This document shows positions 59,255 through 64,000 of a DNA stretch of 64,000 nt, one piece after another. The notes under the pieces were generated by a model. That model saw nothing but the letters and a program-made list of their open reading frames with translations. It was not told the origin of the DNA and searched no databases. The stretch comes from Streptomyces chryseus (GTDB lineage Bacteria > Actinomycetota > Actinomycetes > Streptomycetales > Streptomycetaceae), in assembly GCF_014650755.1 (NCBI RefSeq), contig NZ_BMVO01000011.1, positions 1 to 64,000 on the forward strand, in the 5' to 3' direction. How positions within the stretch are numbered: the stretch's first letter is position 1; each line of letters starts with the position of its first letter. A program made the position numbers and the translations under genes.

Positions 59255-60193
59255 TCAGCGGTCGGGCTCGGGGTCCTTCAGCCAGTTGACCAGCTCGGTC
59301 GAGAAGGCCACCGGGTCCTCCTCGTGCGGGAAATGGCCCAGACCGTCGAACAGCCGCCACCGGTAGGGGGCTTCGACGTACTCGCCGGAGCCGGCCGCGC
59401 TGCGCGTGCGCATCACCGGGTCCAGCGATCCGTGCAGATGCAGTGTGGGCACCCGTACGGGCCGCTTCATGCGCCGGTTGAACTGGACGCCGTCCGGGCG
59501 CGCCAGAGACCGCACCATCCACCGGTACGGCTCGACCGAGCAGTGCGCCGTCGACGGAATCGACATCGCCCGCCGGTACACGTCGACGTCCTCGTCGTCC
59601 GGCAGCCGGGGCCCGGACCAGTCGCGGATCAGCCGGCCCACCAACGCCGAGTCGTCCGCCGTCAGCTGACGCTCCGGCAGCCACGGCCGCTGAAAGCCCC
59701 AGACGTGCGATCCGGCCCGCGTCTGCGACAGGTCGGAGAGCATCGCCGAGCGCCAGCGCCGGGGGTGCGGCATCGAGGAGACCACCAGGCGGCGCACCAG
59801 CTTGGGCCGCATCACGGCCGCCGTCCACGCCAGGTACCCGCCCAGGTCGTGCCCGACGAGCGCCGCGTCCGGCTCGCCGAGCGAGCGCACCACGCCGGTG
59901 ATGTCGAGCGCGAGGTTCGCCGGGTCGTATCCCCGGGGCGTACGGTCGCTGCCGCCGACGCCCCGCAGATCCATCGCCACGGCCCGGAACCCGGCGTCCG
60001 CGAGCGCGGTCATCTGATGCCGCCACGTCCACCAGAACTGCGGGAAACCGTGCAGCAGCAGCACGAGCGGGCCGTCCCCGACCTCCGCGATGTGGAAGCG
60101 CGCGCCGTTGGCCGCGACGTCGCGATGGGTCCATGGGCCGTCGGGGCGTACGACGGACAGAGGGGTGGCGGAGCCGGAATCTGGGGCGGTCAT
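59255..60193 (-). CDS. Alpha/beta hydrolase (epoxide hydrolase-like)
   Basis: A 312-residue alpha/beta hydrolase. Oxyanion-hole HGFPQFWW, nucleophile elbow GHDLGGYL (Asp nucleophile), and catalytic His in GLGHFPHEED. An Asp nucleophile with HGFP is typical of epoxide hydrolases and haloalkane dehalogenases; two cap-domain Tyr are possible in the 190-230 region. The ATG overlaps the stop of the holin-like gene by 4 nt. Confidence 0.9.
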   Translation of the reverse strand: MTAPDSGSATPLSVVRPDGPWTHRDVAANGARFHIAEVGDGPLVLLLHGFPQFWWTWRHQMTALADAGFRAVAMDLRGVGGSDRTPRGYDPANLALDITGVVRSLGEPDAALVGHDLGGYLAWTAAVMRPKLVRRLVVSSMPHPRRWRSAMLSDLSQTRAGSHVWGFQRPWLPERQLTADDSALVGRLIRDWSGPRLPDDEDVDVYRRAMSIPSTAHCSVEPYRWMVRSLARPDGVQFNRRMKRPVRVPTLHLHGSLDPVMRTRSAAGSGEYVEAPYRWRLFDGLGHFPHEEDPVAFSTELVNWLKDPEPDR

Positions 60194-60654
60194 GTGGATG
60201 AGCGTGCCACAGCCACCGCCTTGTCACCGACCTGGCGCGGGTGAGGCTTGACGCCCTGCAGTACGGCCGCCGTCTGCTTGGCCGAGGCGATGCTCTTCTC
60301 CGGCGGCTTGACCTTCTTGAACTTGGTGACGGCGATCAGCGCGAGCAGACCCGCCAGCAGCAGAAACGCTCCGCCGACGATCAGGAAGGACCAGGCGAGC
60401 CCGAGTCCCAGGTTGTGGATGCCGTACGCCGCGGCGAAGCTCAGCACCGGCAGGGAGAAGAGCGCGAACACCCCCGCGACACCGATCGCCGTGCCGCCCA
60501 TGCCGACGCGCTTGGCGTCCTGCCGCAGCTCGGCCTTGGCCAGTGCGATCTCGTCGTGCATGAGTGCGGACATCTCGGCGGTCGCCGACGCGACCAACTG
60601 GCCGAGGCTGCGGTCGACGCTGTCAGCCGTCGCTGTGCGGGCGGGGTCGCTCAT
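60190..60654 (-). CDS. Holin-like/DUF1469 membrane protein (Actinobacterial holin-X type)
   Basis: A 154-residue protein. The N-terminal helix carries VDRSLGQLVASATAEMSALMHDEIALAKAEL, followed by two membrane helices (about 56-80 and 86-112) and a basic tail. This matches the phage-holin superfamily III/DUF1469 proteins of actinobacteria, which are not known to be phage-encoded. It is coupled to the hydrolase gene and lies downstream of nhaA. Confidence 0.85.
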   Translation of the reverse strand: MSDPARTATADSVDRSLGQLVASATAEMSALMHDEIALAKAELRQDAKRVGMGGTAIGVAGVFALFSLPVLSFAAAYGIHNLGLGLAWSFLIVGGAFLLLAGLLALIAVTKFKKVKPPEKSIASAKQTAAVLQGVKPHPRQVGDKAVAVARSST

Positions 60655-60696
60655 CGCTCTCTCCCTCTTCTCCGTCTGTCTGTATCTGATGTCGAA

Positions 60697-62133
60697 TCAT
60701 GCCGGACTGTCGTCCTTGCCGCTGGATGCCCCCGCGAGTTCCGCGAGCTTGCGGTGCTCGGCGGCCTTCGCGTCGTGGATCGCGGCCATTCTCAGGTGGT
60801 ACTCGCGCTGGCCTTGCTCGTAGATGTCCGGAATGCCGTCCTGGTCCTCGTCGCGCTCCTCCTCCTCTACCATCGCGCGGTACTTGCGTACCCGAAGCTT
60901 GAGCAGGATCCCGGACAGCACGGCGGCGATCAGCGAACCGGCGAGCACGGCGGCTTTGATCCGGCCGGTGAGTGCGGCGTCACCGGTGAAGGCGAGTTCG
61001 CCGATGAGCAGGGACACGGTGAAGCCGATGCCGGCCAGCGAGGCCACGGCGAAGACGTCCGGCCAGGCGAGGTCGTCGTTGAGCTCGGCCCTGGTGAAGC
61101 GGGCCGCGAGCCACGTGCCGCCGAAGATGCCGACGGCCTTGCCGACGACCAGGCCGAGGACGACGCCGAGCGTCTCGGGCCGGGTGAACACGTCGCCGAT
61201 CGCCGCCCCGGACACGGAGACCCCGGCGGAGAAGAGGGCGAACAGCGGTACGGCGACGCCCGCGGAGACCGGCCGTACGAGGTGCTCGATGTGCTCGCCG
61301 GGGGAGTGCGCCTCGTCCTCCTCGCGGGTGCAGCGCAGCATCAGGCCCATCGCCACACCGGCGACGGTGGCGTGCACGCCGCTGTTGTACATCAGGCCCC
61401 AGATCACCAGGGCGAGCGGTACGTAGAGGTACCAGCCGCGCACCCGCTTGCGCAGCAGCAGCCAGAAGACGGCCAGCGCGGCCACCGCTCCGCCGAGCGC
61501 GGCGAAGTTGAGGTCGCTGGTGAAGAAGACGGCGATGATCAGGATCGCGAACAGGTCGTCGACGACGGCCAGGGTGAGCAGGAACGCGCGCAGCGCCGAC
61601 GGCAGCGAGGTGCCGATGACCGCGAGGACGGCGAGCGCGAAGGCGATGTCGGTGGCGGTCGGGACGGCCCAGCCGTTCATGCTTCCGCCCCCGGCGGCGT
61701 TGACCACGACGTACACGAGGGCCGGCGCCAGCATGCCGCTGAGGGCGGCGATGACGGGGAGTGCGGCGGCCCTGGGGTCGCGCAGTTCGCCCGCCACCAG
61801 TTCGCGCTTGAGCTCGATGCCCGCGACGAAGAAGAAGACGGCGAGGAGGCCGTCGGCGGCCCAGTGCTGGACGGAGAGGTCGAGGCCGAGGGAGGCGGGT
61901 CCGAAGTGGAAGTCGCGTACGGACGCGTAGCTGTCGCTGAGAGGGGTGTTCGCCCAGACCAGCGCGGCGATGGCCGCCACGAGGAGCAGTACGCCGCCGA
62001 CCGTCTCGGTGCGCAGCGCGTTGGTGACGAAGGTGCGCTCGGGGAGCGAGAGGCGTCCGAGGAACTTCCGGCCGCCGGGCGGTGCCGGTGGTGTCGAGGG
62101 GCCGGGCGGGGCGGTCGGACGGGGCGCGGTCAC
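60697..62133 (-). CDS. nhaA: Na+/H+ antiporter NhaA
   Basis: A 478-residue NhaA. GTG 62133 has GGAGG 8 nt upstream. About 11-12 membrane helices. The unwound helix IV TATDIAFALAVLAVIG and the ion-binding pair VVDDLFAI (the two Asp) are intact. The last 75 residues are an unusually charged cytoplasmic tail (VEEEERDEDQDGIPDIYEQG) with a short Asp-rich EF-hand-like stretch. It exports Na+ in exchange for H+. Confidence 0.93.
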   Translation of the reverse strand: MTAPRPTAPPGPSTPPAPPGGRKFLGRLSLPERTFVTNALRTETVGGVLLLVAAIAALVWANTPLSDSYASVRDFHFGPASLGLDLSVQHWAADGLLAVFFFVAGIELKRELVAGELRDPRAAALPVIAALSGMLAPALVYVVVNAAGGGSMNGWAVPTATDIAFALAVLAVIGTSLPSALRAFLLTLAVVDDLFAILIIAVFFTSDLNFAALGGAVAALAVFWLLLRKRVRGWYLYVPLALVIWGLMYNSGVHATVAGVAMGLMLRCTREEDEAHSPGEHIEHLVRPVSAGVAVPLFALFSAGVSVSGAAIGDVFTRPETLGVVLGLVVGKAVGIFGGTWLAARFTRAELNDDLAWPDVFAVASLAGIGFTVSLLIGELAFTGDAALTGRIKAAVLAGSLIAAVLSGILLKLRVRKYRAMVEEEERDEDQDGIPDIYEQGQREYHLRMAAIHDAKAAEHRKLAELAGASSGKDDSPA

Positions 62134-62496
62134 GGGGGGAACCTCCGGTCGGTGGGCAGCATGGAGCACATTGCCGACCAGACTTCCCGGCGCACCTCTG
62201 GAATTTTGACGCGTTCCTGACGCGGTCGACCACTCTACCCGGAGGGCGCAAGGGCGTAATCCGGAGATCTTTACCTTACGAGTGGAACGCGCCTGATGTC
62301 CTTTAACTGCCAGAGTAGGAGGTACGCGTACGAACGGGCACCCGGCGCGGGGGCCGGGTGCCCGTTCTGGACGCTCGCGGAGCTGCTGACGTGGATTGCT
62401 TGCCGCGTCACTGCCGCGTATCGCTGCCGCGCACCGCTTCCGTGTACCGGTGCGGCGGGCGGCCCTCGGGGCGGAGGCCGCCGGGGTGGAGGGCCG
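62134..62496. other. Intergenic region between acs and nhaA
   Basis: 363 nt containing the acs terminator (62332-62367), the nhaA leader and a short AT-richer segment (about 62265-62320) that probably holds the nhaA promoter. No small ORF is convincing. Confidence 0.5.
62332..62367 (-). terminator. Terminator downstream of acs
   Basis: A perfect 15-bp stem (62332-62346 with 62353-62367), loop GCGGGG, about 130 nt past the acs stop. Confidence 0.7.
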
Positions 62497-64000
62497 TCAG
62501 TCCTCGCTGGACGCGCTCGGCAGCTTCGTCTGGATGAGGTCCATCACCGAGGAATCGGTGAGGGTGGTGACATCGCCCAGCTGCCGGTTCTCGGCGACGT
62601 CCCGCAGCAGCCGCCGCATGATCTTGCCGGAGCGGGTCTTGGGCAGCTCGGCCACCGGCAGGATCCGCTTGGGCTTCGCGATGGGACCGAGGGTGGCGCC
62701 GACGTGGTCGCGCAGCTCGCCGACGAGGGTGTCGGTCTCGGAAGCCGTACCGCGCAGGATGACGAACGCGACGATGGCCTGGCCGGTCGTCTCGTCGGCC
62801 GCGCCGACGACCGCCGCCTCGGCGACGGACGGGTGCGACACGAGCGCCGACTCGACCTCGGTGGTCGAGATGTTGTGGCCGGACACCAGCATCACGTCGT
62901 CCACCCGGCCGAGCAGCCAGATGTCGCCGTCGTCGTCCTTCTTCGCGCCGTCGCCCGCGAAGTACTTGCCGGGGAAGCGCGACCAGTAGGTGTCGAGGAA
63001 GCGCTGGTCGTCGCCCCAGATCGTACGGAGCATGGACGGCCACGGCTCGGTGAGGACGAGGTAGCCGCCGCCCCCGTCGGGCACCTCGTTCGCCTCGTCG
63101 TCGACGACGGTCGCGCTGATGCCGGGCAGCGCGCGCTGGGCGGAGCCGGGCTTGGTGGCGGTGACGCCGGGCAGCGGCGAGATCATCATCGCGCCGGTCT
63201 CGGTCTGCCACCAGGTGTCCACGATCGGGGTCTTGCCCGCGCCGATGTTCTCCCGGTACCAGATCCACGCCTCGGGGTTGATCGGCTCGCCGACCGACCC
63301 GAGCACGCGCAGGCTGCTCAGGTCGAACTTGGCGGGGATGTCGTCGCCCCACTTCATGAACGTGCGGATCGCGGTCGGCGCGGTGTAGAGGATCGTGACG
63401 CCGTACTTCTGCACGATCTCCCAGAAGCGCCCCTGGTGCGGGGTGTCGGGCGTGCCCTCGTACATGACCTGCGTCGCGCCGTTGGCCAGCGGCCCGTACA
63501 CGATGTACGAATGCCCGGTCACCCAGCCGATGTCGGCCGTGCACCAGTAGACGTCGGTCTCCGGCTTGAGGTCGAAGACGGCGTGGTGGGTGTACGCGGC
63601 CTGGGTGAGGTAGCCGCCGGAGGTGTGCAGGATGCCCTTCGGCTTACCCGTCGTACCGGACGTGTAGAGGATGAAGAGCGGGTGCTCGGCGTCGAACGCC
63701 TCGGGGGAGTGGTCGGCGGACTGGCGGGCGACGATCTCGTGCCACCAGACGTCCTTGCTGGCGTTCCACGCGGTGTCCTGACCCGTGCGGCGTACGACCA
63801 GGACGTGCTCCACCTGCGGGCACTTGGCGACGGCCTCGTCGATGGCGGGCTTGAGGGCCGAGGGCTTGCCGCGCCGGTAGCCGCCGTCCGAGGTGATGAC
63901 GATCTTGGCGTCGGCGTCCTGGATGCGGGAGGCGACGGCGTCGGCCGAGAAGCCGCCGAAGACCACGGAGTGGGCGGCTCCGATGCGGGCGCAGGCCAGC
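62497..64000 (-). CDS. acs: Acetyl-CoA synthetase (5' end outside window)
   Basis: The C-terminal 501 residues of an AMP-forming acetyl-CoA synthetase; the frame is open to the window edge (reading LACARIGAAHSVVFGG at the start), so about 150 residues are missing. Motifs: YTSGTTGKPKG (ATP loop), WWQTETG, SGHNISTTEVE and the C-terminal SGKIMRR, whose Lys is the acetylation-regulated residue. It activates acetate to acetyl-CoA. Confidence 0.95.
   Translation of the reverse strand, partial: LACARIGAAHSVVFGGFSADAVASRIQDADAKIVITSDGGYRRGKPSALKPAIDEAVAKCPQVEHVLVVRRTGQDTAWNASKDVWWHEIVARQSADHSPEAFDAEHPLFILYTSGTTGKPKGILHTSGGYLTQAAYTHHAVFDLKPETDVYWCTADIGWVTGHSYIVYGPLANGATQVMYEGTPDTPHQGRFWEIVQKYGVTILYTAPTAIRTFMKWGDDIPAKFDLSSLRVLGSVGEPINPEAWIWYRENIGAGKTPIVDTWWQTETGAMMISPLPGVTATKPGSAQRALPGISATVVDDEANEVPDGGGGYLVLTEPWPSMLRTIWGDDQRFLDTYWSRFPGKYFAGDGAKKDDDGDIWLLGRVDDVMLVSGHNISTTEVESALVSHPSVAEAAVVGAADETTGQAIVAFVILRGTASETDTLVGELRDHVGATLGPIAKPKRILPVAELPKTRSGKIMRRLLRDVAENRQLGDVTTLTDSSVMDLIQTKLPSASSED

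Noticed and set aside
60190..60654. Prophage remnant suggested by the holin-like protein
   Set aside because: This membrane protein family is a conserved chromosomal gene in actinobacteria; no other phage gene is adjacent.
60241..62220. 659-codon plus-strand ORF opposite nhaA
   Set aside because: Antisense shadow with Gly/Asp/Glu repeats; the minus strand encodes a complete NhaA with the Asp pair and membrane helices.

Overview
The window is high-GC actinobacterial chromosome, almost certainly Streptomyces. It has GTG/TTG starts, strong third-position GC bias, WblA, a Streptomyces-type Crp, MarP, DUF317 and an AICE-style integrase, and its right-hand gene order (acs, nhaA, crp, nth, wblA, PBP) matches the conserved Streptomyces core. 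A tRNA-Pro gene at 42517-42589 separates this core (42.5-64 kb) from a patchwork of acquired DNA (0-42.5 kb).

Accessory part, left to right. (1) 0.7-8.6 kb: a tightly coupled minus-strand operon that looks like an undescribed RiPP pathway. Reading 5' to 3' it encodes a NUDIX hydrolase, a radical SAM/SPASM maturase with an extra C-terminal domain, a Cys-rich unknown, a 2OG-Fe(II) oxygenase-like protein, an NMP-kinase-like P-loop protein, a Ser/Thr-kinase-like protein, a 32-aa mini-ORF, a 48-aa candidate precursor peptide followed by a hairpin, an HExxH putative peptide beta-hydroxylase and a serine hydrolase. Most junctions are 4-nt ATGA/GTGA overlaps. (2) 8.7-11.8 kb: an anti-sigma-type ATPase, a regulator with a TTA codon and a coupled NAD(P)-dependent dehydrogenase. 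(3) 11.97-16.98 kb: a composite transposon bounded by two inverted ISAs1-type copies and a perfect 10-bp target duplication. It carries a lower-GC two-gene module, a caspase-like protease and a partner with two membrane helices, that looks like a defence or cell-death system. (4) 17-23 kb: a type VII-style polymorphic toxin cassette (ESX-like adaptor, toxin with C-terminal nuclease-like domain, coupled putative immunity protein) with a further hypothetical gene and a GNAT gene. (5) 23-26 kb: small hypotheticals, DUF317, gene debris. (6) 26.2-34.7 kb: a mobilisable integrative element with relaxase, MobC, DUF2637 membrane protein, an iteron-like array, a DnaB/RepA-like ATPase, an XRE regulator, an excisionase and a tyrosine integrase with an inserted LacI-type HTH. 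The ATPase and excisionase genes share an identical upstream element at the same distance. (7) 34.7-42.3 kb: a Type I restriction-modification system (hsdM-hsdS-hsdR) and a DUF433/DUF5615 toxin-antitoxin pair.

Core part: tRNA-Pro, a Pr6Pr membrane protein, a metallophosphoesterase, a YqeY-like protein, a class A PBP, wblA, two coupled ArsA/GET3-like ATPases, DUF4177-RidA, NUDIX-MBL, Uma2, crp, nth, NUDIX-marP, a GH4 enzyme, an alpha/beta hydrolase with a holin-like membrane protein, nhaA, and acs running off the right edge. Coordinates and starts are from reading the sequence; homology assignments are from motif recognition only.
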